From contig OZ254962.1 of assembly GCA_965276005.1 (NCBI GenBank), forward strand, positions 1,178,001-1,242,000: a stretch of DNA of 64,000 nt, in the 5' to 3' direction. Made by a program: the position numbers and the translations under genes. The DNA comes from G965232465 sp965276005 (GTDB lineage Bacteria; Pseudomonadota; Alphaproteobacteria; JAQWUY01). Under the pieces are notes generated by a model that worked only from the letters and a program-made list of their open reading frames with translations, was not told the DNA's origin and made no database searches. Every line of letters begins with the position of its first letter. Position 1 is the first letter of the stretch. This document shows, in pieces, positions 54,737 to 61,933 of the stretch.

Positions 54737-55612
54737 ATGTCTACATCCCACGCCACCTGCACATCCGCCAAATGGGTTGACGCCCACCATCATTTGTGGT
54801 GTATTGAGCGGACGGATTATGGCTGGCTGACGCCGCAATTGGGCGATTTATACCGTACTTTTTCCGTTGCCGATTATGAGCACACTATTGCCCAAACCCC
54901 TATTGGGGCGTCTGTGTTGATACAGGCGGCACCGACAGTGGCAGAAACCGTTTATTTGTTGTCCCTTGCCGAACACGCCGCCCCCATTCAAGGGGTTGTG
55001 GGCTGGGTCGATTTCGACGATCCCAAAACCGCTGTACAAGACATTACCCGCCTTGCCAAAAACCCTTTGTTTAAGGGGGTTCGCCCGATGTTACAAGACA
55101 TTACAGATACGGATTATATCTTAAACCCAAAATTCGCCCCTGTGTTCGAGGCGTTACTCGACCACAACCTGCGGTTCGAAGCCCTAATATTGCCACAAGG
55201 CATAACAGCGATTGGCAAAATTTTTGAAAAATATACGGATTTGGCATGTATGGTCGATCACTGTGCCAAACCTGCCATTCGAAACGGTATACAGTCCCTT
55301 GCCGCTTGGGCAGAGTGTTTACGACCGCTGGCGGATATGCCGCATGTGTATATAAAAATATCCGGGCTGTTAACCGAAGCCCAAGCCGGGGCGAATACAG
55401 AAGTTATAAAACCCTATACCGATATGATTTTACATATGTTTGGTCACAATCGTATCGTTTGGGGCAGCGATTGGCCTGTGTTAAACTTGGCAAGCGATTA
55501 TACCACATGGGTACAGATGACCACCGCTTTACTAGCAGACCTGTGCCAACACGACCAACAGGCTATTACAGCCGACAACGCCCGCCACTTTTACGCCTTA
55601 CCATACACTTAA
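54737..55612 (+). CDS. Amidohydrolase-family lactonase, L-fuconolactonase-like
   Basis: A 291-residue amidohydrolase-2 family protein. Metal-site features are VDAHHHLWCIERTDYGWL at the start, the mid-protein MVDHCAKP and the late IVWGSDWPV. These match L-fucono-1,5-lactonases and 2-pyrone-4,6-dicarboxylate hydrolases. The next two genes encode a 2-keto-3-deoxy-L-fuconate dehydrogenase-like SDR and a fumarylacetoacetate-hydrolase-type enzyme, the late steps of oxidative L-fucose (or L-rhamnose) breakdown, which favours the sugar lactonase. AAAAGGA precedes the ATG. The first oxidation step and the dehydratase are not in the window. Confidence 0.8.
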   Translation: MSTSHATCTSAKWVDAHHHLWCIERTDYGWLTPQLGDLYRTFSVADYEHTIAQTPIGASVLIQAAPTVAETVYLLSLAEHAAPIQGVVGWVDFDDPKTAVQDITRLAKNPLFKGVRPMLQDITDTDYILNPKFAPVFEALLDHNLRFEALILPQGITAIGKIFEKYTDLACMVDHCAKPAIRNGIQSLAAWAECLRPLADMPHVYIKISGLLTEAQAGANTEVIKPYTDMILHMFGHNRIVWGSDWPVLNLASDYTTWVQMTTALLADLCQHDQQAITADNARHFYALPYT

Positions 55613-55625
55613 GAAAGGGATACCT

Positions 55626-56360
55626 ATGACAAACAGACTAGCAGGCAAAACCGCTTTAATCACCGCCGCCGCACAAGGCATCGGCCGTACCACTGCCGCA
55701 TTTTTCGCCCGTCAAGGGGCAACGGTTATCGCCACCGATATACGCACCCAAGCCTTGCAGGATTTTACCGAAGGGCAAGTATACACCCTAGATGTAACCG
55801 ATAAACACGCCATTCTCGACCTAAAGGACAAAATCCCCACCCCTGATGTGTTGTTTAATTGTGCCGGCGTGGTGCATAACGGCACGATTTTAGACTGCAC
55901 AGACGATGACTTTGATTTTGCCTGCGGTTTAAACATGCGGGCGATGTATATGATGATACAAGCATTTCTGCCCGCTATGATAGAAAACGGCGGTGCCAGT
56001 ATCATCAATATGGCATCCATCGCCTCATCCGTAAAAGGCATTCCCAATCGTTTCGCCTACACGGCGACCAAAGCAGGAGTCATCGGCATCACAAAATCCG
56101 TTGCTCAGGATTTTGTATTACAAGGGATTCGCTGTAATGCCATTTGTCCCGGCACGGTCGATTCCCCCTCATTGCAACAACGCATTAAAGATTTACCCGG
56201 CGATTACCAGCAAAATTATCAATCTTTTATCGATCGCCAACCCATGCAACGCATTGGCACCACCGCAGAAATTGCCCACTTGGCGGTATATTTGGCATCG
56301 GACGAATCCGCATTTACCACCGGGGCAGTCCATGTTATCGATGGCGGCTGGGTCAATTAA
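55626..56360 (+). CDS. Short-chain dehydrogenase, 2-keto-3-deoxy-L-fuconate dehydrogenase-like
   Basis: A 244-residue classical SDR. The cofactor motif is TAAAQGIG (13-20), a variant typical of this subfamily, followed by TDIR, which indicates NAD preference. The active site has SIASS and YTATK, and the late CPGTVDSP loop is present. Closest by pattern to 2-keto-3-deoxy-L-fuconate dehydrogenase and the related DHRS6 group. It would oxidise the 4-hydroxyl of a 2-keto-3-deoxy sugar acid, giving the diketo acid used by the next gene product. Starts 13 bp after the lactonase. Confidence 0.82.
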   Translation: MTNRLAGKTALITAAAQGIGRTTAAFFARQGATVIATDIRTQALQDFTEGQVYTLDVTDKHAILDLKDKIPTPDVLFNCAGVVHNGTILDCTDDDFDFACGLNMRAMYMMIQAFLPAMIENGGASIINMASIASSVKGIPNRFAYTATKAGVIGITKSVAQDFVLQGIRCNAICPGTVDSPSLQQRIKDLPGDYQQNYQSFIDRQPMQRIGTTAEIAHLAVYLASDESAFTTGAVHVIDGGWVN

Positions 56361-56390
56361 CCACTTTTATATACATAGAAAGGAATCCCC

Positions 56391-57227
56391 ATGAAACTGT
56401 TACATTATGGAGCACAAGGTCAAGAAAAACCTGCCGTGTTAGACACAGACGGCAATATCCGAGATGTGTCGACCCTATATCCGCACTTTTCGCCGGACAC
56501 TTTGGGCGATGTGCAAAACTTACAGTCCGCAGATATAAACGCCTTGCCCATTGTTACGGGCAATCCCCGTATTGGGGCGTGCGTACACCGTCCGGGCAAG
56601 TTTATTTGTATCGGCTTAAATTATGCGGATCACGCCGCAGAATCGGGTATGCCAGTCCCCTCAGAGCCGGTGATATTCTTTAAAGCACCCTCAGCCGTAA
56701 CAGGCCCCAATGACACTGTGGAAATCCCAAAAAATTCGCAAAAATCCGATTGGGAAGTGGAACTAGGCGTGGTCATCGGCAAACACGCAAAATACATCAG
56801 CGAACGGGACGCCCTTGACCATGTGGCGGGGTACTGTGTGGTAAACGACCTATCCGAACGGGAATTCCAAATCGAACGGCAAGGGCAATGGGTAAAGGGC
56901 AAATCTTGTGACACATTTGGTCCCATTGGTCCTTACTTGGTAACCAAAGACGAGGTGCCAGATCCGCAAAACTTGGCGATGTGGCTGGATGTAAACGGCA
57001 CCCGCATGCAGAACGGCAACACCAACACTATGGTATACGGCGTCGCCCATGTGGTCAGTTATCTATCACAGTTTATGAGTCTGCACCCCGGCGATATTAT
57101 ATCCACCGGCACCCCCCCCGGTGTGGGGCTAGGCATGACCCCACCCGTATTTTTAAAAGCCGGCGATGTGATAGAACTGGGCATCGAGGGACTAGGCAGC
57201 CAAAAACAAGTGTGCGTACAAGCGTAA
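56391..57227 (+). CDS. Fumarylacetoacetate hydrolase family protein, 2,4-diketo-3-deoxy-L-fuconate hydrolase-like
   Basis: A 278-residue FAH-fold enzyme. The metal site includes the Glu pair in WEVELGVVIGK and the Asp in VNDLSEREFQ; the substrate lid has ICIGLNYADHAAESGMP, and the C-terminal loop is STGTPPGVGLGM. In the fucose pathway such an enzyme cleaves 2,4-diketo-3-deoxy-L-fuconate to pyruvate and lactate. AAAGGA precedes the ATG. It is the third gene of the operon. Ureidoglycolate lyase is a common mis-annotation of this subfamily, and its neighbours argue against it. Confidence 0.83.
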   Translation: MKLLHYGAQGQEKPAVLDTDGNIRDVSTLYPHFSPDTLGDVQNLQSADINALPIVTGNPRIGACVHRPGKFICIGLNYADHAAESGMPVPSEPVIFFKAPSAVTGPNDTVEIPKNSQKSDWEVELGVVIGKHAKYISERDALDHVAGYCVVNDLSEREFQIERQGQWVKGKSCDTFGPIGPYLVTKDEVPDPQNLAMWLDVNGTRMQNGNTNTMVYGVAHVVSYLSQFMSLHPGDIISTGTPPGVGLGMTPPVFLKAGDVIELGIEGLGSQKQVCVQA

Positions 57228-57332
57228 ATATAGCTAGGTCATACAAAACTAAGTATAAAATTGTTCTTGTTTATACCCACCTATACCGGTACCTTAAAAA
57301 TTAGGTGTCATTATTTAGGTTTATTTTTAGTA

Positions 57333-57362
57333 TTGACATATGGGGGCTGTTTAAGTCATAAT
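57333..57362 (+). promoter_or_regulatory. Promoter of the exported-protein family, copy 1
   Basis: TTGACA at 57333-57338 and CATAAT at 57357-57362 with an 18-bp spacer, 35 bp before the ATG of the first paralogue. Confidence 0.5.
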
Positions 57363-57396
57363 GTGTCGGTTTGAAATTATAAATAGAGAGATTTTA

Positions 57397-58401
57397 ATGA
57401 GCAATATTCGAAATTTTGTAGTAGGGCTTTTGCTGTGGCTTGTGTATGCCCCTGTTTATGCTATGGGACCTGCGTGTTATAAATTGCCACCACTGAATCG
57501 GACAGCACAAGATGTTTTGAACGATTTAAGGACAGTATATTTTAAAAATGCTCTTGAGTCTGTTACTTCATCTGCAAGGTTCTATCCATCAAGTATGACA
57601 GAATTAAATGGTGGAAATGTATATGTACTGCCTTTCTATTATACACCCGATCATAATTATGCACTAAATCATTCAGGTTTTGTTATCAGAGAGACGGAGT
57701 TTGAGCGTTCTGTCTTGCAGGATTTTTCTGGATATACGGGGCTAAACTTAGTGCATTGGTATTATATGCTCTCAGATGGGAGCATAAACATAATACAGTT
57801 TTTTATTGATGAGGAGGATTTTGCTTACATCGTACAAAATAATGAATTAATAGAAAATATTTTTAATAATTTTAACCCTCGAAGGAAATTGGGATCTATT
57901 GGTCTTAAGCGAGAGCGAAAGAACCACTTGGGAAAACTAGACTCTTTTAATCATAATCGGATAGCAGAGGTTAAGATGACGACAAGAATGTTTAAGACTG
58001 CCGATCTAGATGTTATGAATTTGCATTTGTCCAACCTTTCCTATGAAGCATTTTTTGTGCGGAGCTTATTTCGGAGTTTAACCGAAACTAGGTATTCGAA
58101 ACATCCAAATTATGACACGGTGCTAAATAAAAAATCAATAAATAACAGTGTGCCGGCATTGTCCCTTTTGTCCCTTATGGACAAATATATGTTGTGTGCC
58201 AAATATAGCACGGGTATGTCAACGGACATGACGGCAAAATCGTACCTGTATGCACTATCGCAAGAGACTGTTGCTACCGCTACTATGCAATCATATATAC
58301 ATGCACTATCTCGAGAAATTATGAGATTAAGTGCCAGAAATGACCGTCGTGCTATGAGTAAACCGAGTAAACATAGTGCTAAGAACAACCATCAAAATTG
58401 A
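57397..58401 (+). CDS. Exported protein of unknown function, tandem copy 1
   Basis: A 334-residue protein. The ATG at 57397 is chosen because all four paralogues start with the same NIRNFVV signal sequence there. Residues 1-22 form a signal peptide ending VYA, cleaved before MGPACYKLPP. The mature protein has only two or three cysteines, an aromatic FYYTPDHNYALNHSGF segment, FFIDEEDFAYIVQNNE, and a helical C-terminal half ending in a basic tail. I recognise no family. The last of the four copies is coupled to the RTX gene, so the family may serve the RTX protein or the cell surface. Copies 1 and 2 are nearly identical in the middle and at the end. Confidence 0.8.
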   Translation: MSNIRNFVVGLLLWLVYAPVYAMGPACYKLPPLNRTAQDVLNDLRTVYFKNALESVTSSARFYPSSMTELNGGNVYVLPFYYTPDHNYALNHSGFVIRETEFERSVLQDFSGYTGLNLVHWYYMLSDGSINIIQFFIDEEDFAYIVQNNELIENIFNNFNPRRKLGSIGLKRERKNHLGKLDSFNHNRIAEVKMTTRMFKTADLDVMNLHLSNLSYEAFFVRSLFRSLTETRYSKHPNYDTVLNKKSINNSVPALSLLSLMDKYMLCAKYSTGMSTDMTAKSYLYALSQETVATATMQSYIHALSREIMRLSARNDRRAMSKPSKHSAKNNHQN

Positions 58402-58413
58402 GGAAAATAACAC

Positions 58414-58533
58414 ATGTCTAGGATTAATAAGAAAGACACCAGCCTTTCTGTTGTACCTGCTACAAAAGCATTCTTGCTTATATTTATTTCAACCACTTAC
58501 ACCAGTATTTTAGTAAAAAGATGTAATTTTTAA
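58414..58533 (+). pseudogene. Truncated copy of the RTX gene 5' end (remnant 1)
   Basis: The frame starts MSRINKKDTSLSV, almost identical to the first 13 codons of the RTX gene at 61934 (MSRINKKDTSVSV), then continues into unrelated sequence and stops after 39 codons. It lies 12 bp after paralogue copy 1, where the full gene lies after copy 4. Confidence 0.8.
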
Positions 58534-58636
58534 TATTTATTCTATTTTTGGTATTAACATATTAAGATTACTTATGGTAGATATACAATTATGATTTATA
58601 ATATATCAATATTAGATTATAGAAAGAGTGATTTTA

Positions 58637-59632
58637 ATGAATAATATTCGAAATTTTGTAGTAGAGATTTTGCTATGGCTTTTGTGTGTACCTGTTTATG
58701 CTATGGGACCTGCGTGTTATAAATTGCCACCATTAAATCGGACAGCACAAGATGTTTTGAACGATTTAGAGACGGTATATTTTAAAAATGCTTTTGATTC
58801 CATTGACGCATCTGCAAGATTCTATCCATCAAATATAAAAGAATTGAATGATGGGAATGTATATGTACTACCTTTCTATTATACACCCGATCATAATTAT
58901 GCACTAAATCATTCAGGTTTTGTTATCAGAGAGACGGAGTTTGAGCGTTCTGTCTTGCAGGATTTTTCTGGATATACGGGGCTAAACTTAGTGCATTGGT
59001 ATTATATGCCCTCAGATGGGAGCATAAACATAATACAGTTTTTTATTGATGAGGAAGATTTTGCTTACATCGTACAAAATAATGAATTAATAGAAAATAT
59101 TTTTAATAATTTTAACCCTCGAAGGAAATTGGGATCTATTGGTCTTAAGCGAGAGCGAAAGAACCACTTGGAAAAACTAGACTCTTTTAGTCACAATCGG
59201 ATAGCAGAAGTTAAGATGACAACAAGAATGTTTAAGACAGCTGATCTAGATGTTATGAATTTGCATTTGTCTAATCTTTCCTATGAAGCATCTTTTATGC
59301 GGAGTTTGTTTCGGAGTTTAACAGAAGTTAGATTTTCGAAACATCCAAATTATGACTCTGTACTAAATAAAAAATTAGTAAATAACAGTGCACCAGAATT
59401 GTCTCTTATGGACAAATATATATTATGTGCCAAATATAGCACGGGTATGTCGACGGACATGACGGCGAAATCGTACCTGTATGCACTATCGCAAGAGACT
59501 GTTGCCACCGCTACTATGCAATCATATATACATGCACTATCTCGAGAAATTATGAGATTAAGTGCCAGAAATGACCGTCGTGCTATGAGTAAACCGAGTA
59601 AACATAGTGCTAAGAACAACCATCAAAATTGA
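58637..59632 (+). CDS. Exported protein of unknown function, tandem copy 2
   Basis: A 331-residue paralogue of copy 1 with a signal peptide ending VYA. It differs from copy 1 by scattered substitutions in the N-terminal part (for example FDSIDASARFYPSNIKELND) and by loss of three residues near LSLMDKY. The central NPRRKLGSIGLKRERKNHL and the tail DRRAMSKPSKHSAKNNHQN are shared with copy 1. A weaker promoter (TTAACA at 58554, TAGATA at 58578) precedes it. A second RTX remnant follows its stop. Confidence 0.8.
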   Translation: MNNIRNFVVEILLWLLCVPVYAMGPACYKLPPLNRTAQDVLNDLETVYFKNAFDSIDASARFYPSNIKELNDGNVYVLPFYYTPDHNYALNHSGFVIRETEFERSVLQDFSGYTGLNLVHWYYMPSDGSINIIQFFIDEEDFAYIVQNNELIENIFNNFNPRRKLGSIGLKRERKNHLEKLDSFSHNRIAEVKMTTRMFKTADLDVMNLHLSNLSYEASFMRSLFRSLTEVRFSKHPNYDSVLNKKLVNNSAPELSLMDKYILCAKYSTGMSTDMTAKSYLYALSQETVATATMQSYIHALSREIMRLSARNDRRAMSKPSKHSAKNNHQN

Positions 59633-59644
59633 GGAAAATAACAC

Positions 59645-59707
59645 ATGTCTAGGATTAATAAGAAAGATACCAGCCTTTCTGTTGTACCTGCTACATATGA
59701 TTTATAA
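59645..59707 (+). pseudogene. Truncated copy of the RTX gene 5' end (remnant 2)
   Basis: MSRINKKDTSLSVVPAT again, then a stop after 20 codons. The break point after the homologous codons is followed by the same CCTGCTACA sequence as remnant 1, so both derive from one truncation event that was later duplicated. Confidence 0.8.
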
Positions 59708-59742
59708 TATATCAATATTAAATCATAGAAAGAGAGATTTTA

Positions 59743-60675
59743 ATGTGCAATATTCGAAATTTTGTAGTAGGGCTTTTGCTGTGGCTTGTGTATGCCCCTG
59801 TTTATGCTATGGGACCTGCGTGTTATAAATTGCCACCATTAAATCGGACAGCACAAGATGTTTTGAACGATTTAGAGACGGTATATTTTAAAAATGCTTT
59901 TGATTCCATTGACGCATCTACAAGATTCTATCCACCAAATATAAAAGAATTGAATGATGGGAATGTATATGTACTGCCTTTCTATTATACACCCGATCAT
60001 AATTATGCACTAAATCATTCAGGTTTTATTATCAGAGAGACGGAGTTTGAGCGTTCTGTCTTGCAGGATTTTTCTGGATACACGGGGCTAAACTTAGTGC
60101 ATTGGTATTATATGCCCTCAGATGGGAGCATAAACATAATACAGTTTTTTATTGATGAGGAGGATTTTGCTTACATCGTACAAAATAATGAATTAATAGA
60201 AAATATTTTTAATAATTTTGACCCTCAATCGGGATCTGTTGGTCTTAAACAAGAGAACGACTTAGAAAAACTGGATTTTTTTGGTCATACAAGATCAAGA
60301 GAAATAAAGACGCTAACAAAAATGTTTAAAACCGCAGATTTAGATGTTATGAATTTATATTTATCTAATCTTTCCTATGAAGCGTCTTTTATGCGGAGTT
60401 TGTTTCGGAGTTTAACAGAAGTTAAATTTTCGAAGCATCCAGGTTATGACACAGTACTAAATAAAGAGTCGATAAATAACAGTGTAACAGCATTGTCCCT
60501 CATGGACAAATATATATTATGTGCCAAATATAGCACGGGTATGTCGACGGACATGACGGCTAAATCGTACCTGTATGCACTATCGCAAGAGACTGTTGCT
60601 ACCGCTACCATGCAATCATATTTACATGCACTATCGCAAGAAATTATAAAATTAAGTGCCAAAAATAGCCATTAA
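59743..60675 (+). CDS. Exported protein of unknown function, tandem copy 3
   Basis: A 310-residue paralogue, the shortest. The signal peptide is like that of copy 1 (GLLLWLVYAPVYA) but the body is closer to copies 2 and 4 (DASTRFYPPNIKELND). It has the DPQSGSVGL variant shared with copy 4, a distinct stretch FFGHTRSREIKTLTKMFK, and it ends at KLSAKNSH without the basic tail of the others. Sequence after its stop has lost the RTX start but keeps the later CGTACCTGCTACAAAAGC sequence seen behind copy 1. Confidence 0.8.
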   Translation: MCNIRNFVVGLLLWLVYAPVYAMGPACYKLPPLNRTAQDVLNDLETVYFKNAFDSIDASTRFYPPNIKELNDGNVYVLPFYYTPDHNYALNHSGFIIRETEFERSVLQDFSGYTGLNLVHWYYMPSDGSINIIQFFIDEEDFAYIVQNNELIENIFNNFDPQSGSVGLKQENDLEKLDFFGHTRSREIKTLTKMFKTADLDVMNLYLSNLSYEASFMRSLFRSLTEVKFSKHPGYDTVLNKESINNSVTALSLMDKYILCAKYSTGMSTDMTAKSYLYALSQETVATATMQSYLHALSQEIIKLSAKNSH

Positions 60676-60849
60676 AATTAAAGAGAGTGTCCTGCATTAC
60701 TGAGTGGGGTACCAGTCTTTTTATCGTACCTGCTACAAAAGCATTCTTGCTTGTATTTACTTTTCTTAAAAATTCATATTTATTTCAGCCACTTACACCA
60801 GCATTTTAGTAAAAAGATGTAATTTTTAATATTTATTCTATTTTTGGTA

Positions 60850-60878
60850 TTGACATATAATATTACTTATGGTAGATA
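60850..60878 (+). promoter_or_regulatory. Possible promoter of tandem copy 4 and the RTX gene
   Basis: TTGACA at 60850-60855, 17 bp, then TAGATA at 60873-60878 with TG in the extended -10 position. The rest of the 256-bp gap before copy 4 is AT-rich and holds no gene. Confidence 0.35.
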
Positions 60879-60931
60879 TACAATTATGATTTATAATATA
60901 TCAATATTAAATCATAGAAAGAGAGATTTTA

Positions 60932-61930
60932 ATGTGCAATATTCGAAATTTTGTAGTAGGGATTTTGCTATGGCTTTTGTATGTACCTGTTTATGCTATG
61001 GGACCTGCGTGTTATAAATTGCCACCATTAAATCGGACAGCACAAAATGTGTTGGACGATTTAGAGACGGTATATTTTAAAAATGCTTTTGATGCCATTG
61101 ACGCATCTACAAGATTCTATCCACCAAATATAAAAGAATTGAATGATGGGAATGTATATGTACTGCCTTTCTATTATACACCCGATCATAATTATACACT
61201 AAATCATTCAGGTTTTGTTATCAGAGAGACGGAGTTTGAGCGTTCTGTCTTGCAGGATTTTTCTAAATATACAGGGCTAAATTTAGTGCATTGGTATTAT
61301 ATGCCCTCAGATGGGAGCATAAACATAATACAGTTTTTTATTGATGAGGAGGATTTTGCTTACATCGTACAAAATAATGAATTAATAGAAAATATTTTTA
61401 ATAATTTTGACCCTCAATCGGGATCTGTTGGTCTTAAGCGAAAGCGAGAGAACCACTTGAAAAAACTAGACTCTTTTAGTCACAATCGGATAGCAGAGGT
61501 TAAGATGACAACAAGAATGTTTAAGACAGCTGATCTAGATGTTATGAATTTGCATTTGTCCCACCTTTCCTATGAAGCATCTTTTGTGCAGAGTTTATTT
61601 CGGAGTTTAACAGAAGCTAAATTTTCGAAGCATCCAGGTTATGACACAGTACTAAATAAGGAGTCGATAAATAACAGTGTGACGGCATTGTCTCTCATGG
61701 ACAAATACATATTATGTGCCAAGTATAGCACGGGTATGTCGACGGACATGACGGCGAAATCGTACCTGTATGCACTATCGCAAGAGACTGTTGCTACCGC
61801 TACCATGCAATCATATTTACATGCACTATCTCGAGAAATTATGAGATTAAGCGCCAGAAATGACCGTCGTGCTATGAGTAAACTGGATAAACATAGTGCT
61901 ATGAACAACCATCAAAATAGAGGAGAATGA
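60932..61930 (+). CDS. Exported protein of unknown function, tandem copy 4
   Basis: A 332-residue paralogue with signal peptide (GILLWLLYVPVYA). It is mosaic: DPQSGSVGL as in copy 3, but FSHNRIAEVKMTTRMFKTAD and the DRRAMSK tail as in copies 1 and 2. The tail ends NNHQNRGE because a point difference removes the stop used in copies 1 and 2. The extended end contains AGGAG, the ribosome binding site of the RTX gene, whose ATG comes 3 bp after this stop, so this copy and the RTX gene are translationally linked. Confidence 0.82.
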   Translation: MCNIRNFVVGILLWLLYVPVYAMGPACYKLPPLNRTAQNVLDDLETVYFKNAFDAIDASTRFYPPNIKELNDGNVYVLPFYYTPDHNYTLNHSGFVIRETEFERSVLQDFSKYTGLNLVHWYYMPSDGSINIIQFFIDEEDFAYIVQNNELIENIFNNFDPQSGSVGLKRKRENHLKKLDSFSHNRIAEVKMTTRMFKTADLDVMNLHLSHLSYEASFVQSLFRSLTEAKFSKHPGYDTVLNKESINNSVTALSLMDKYILCAKYSTGMSTDMTAKSYLYALSQETVATATMQSYLHALSREIMRLSARNDRRAMSKLDKHSAMNNHQNRGE

Positions 61931-61933
61931 CAA

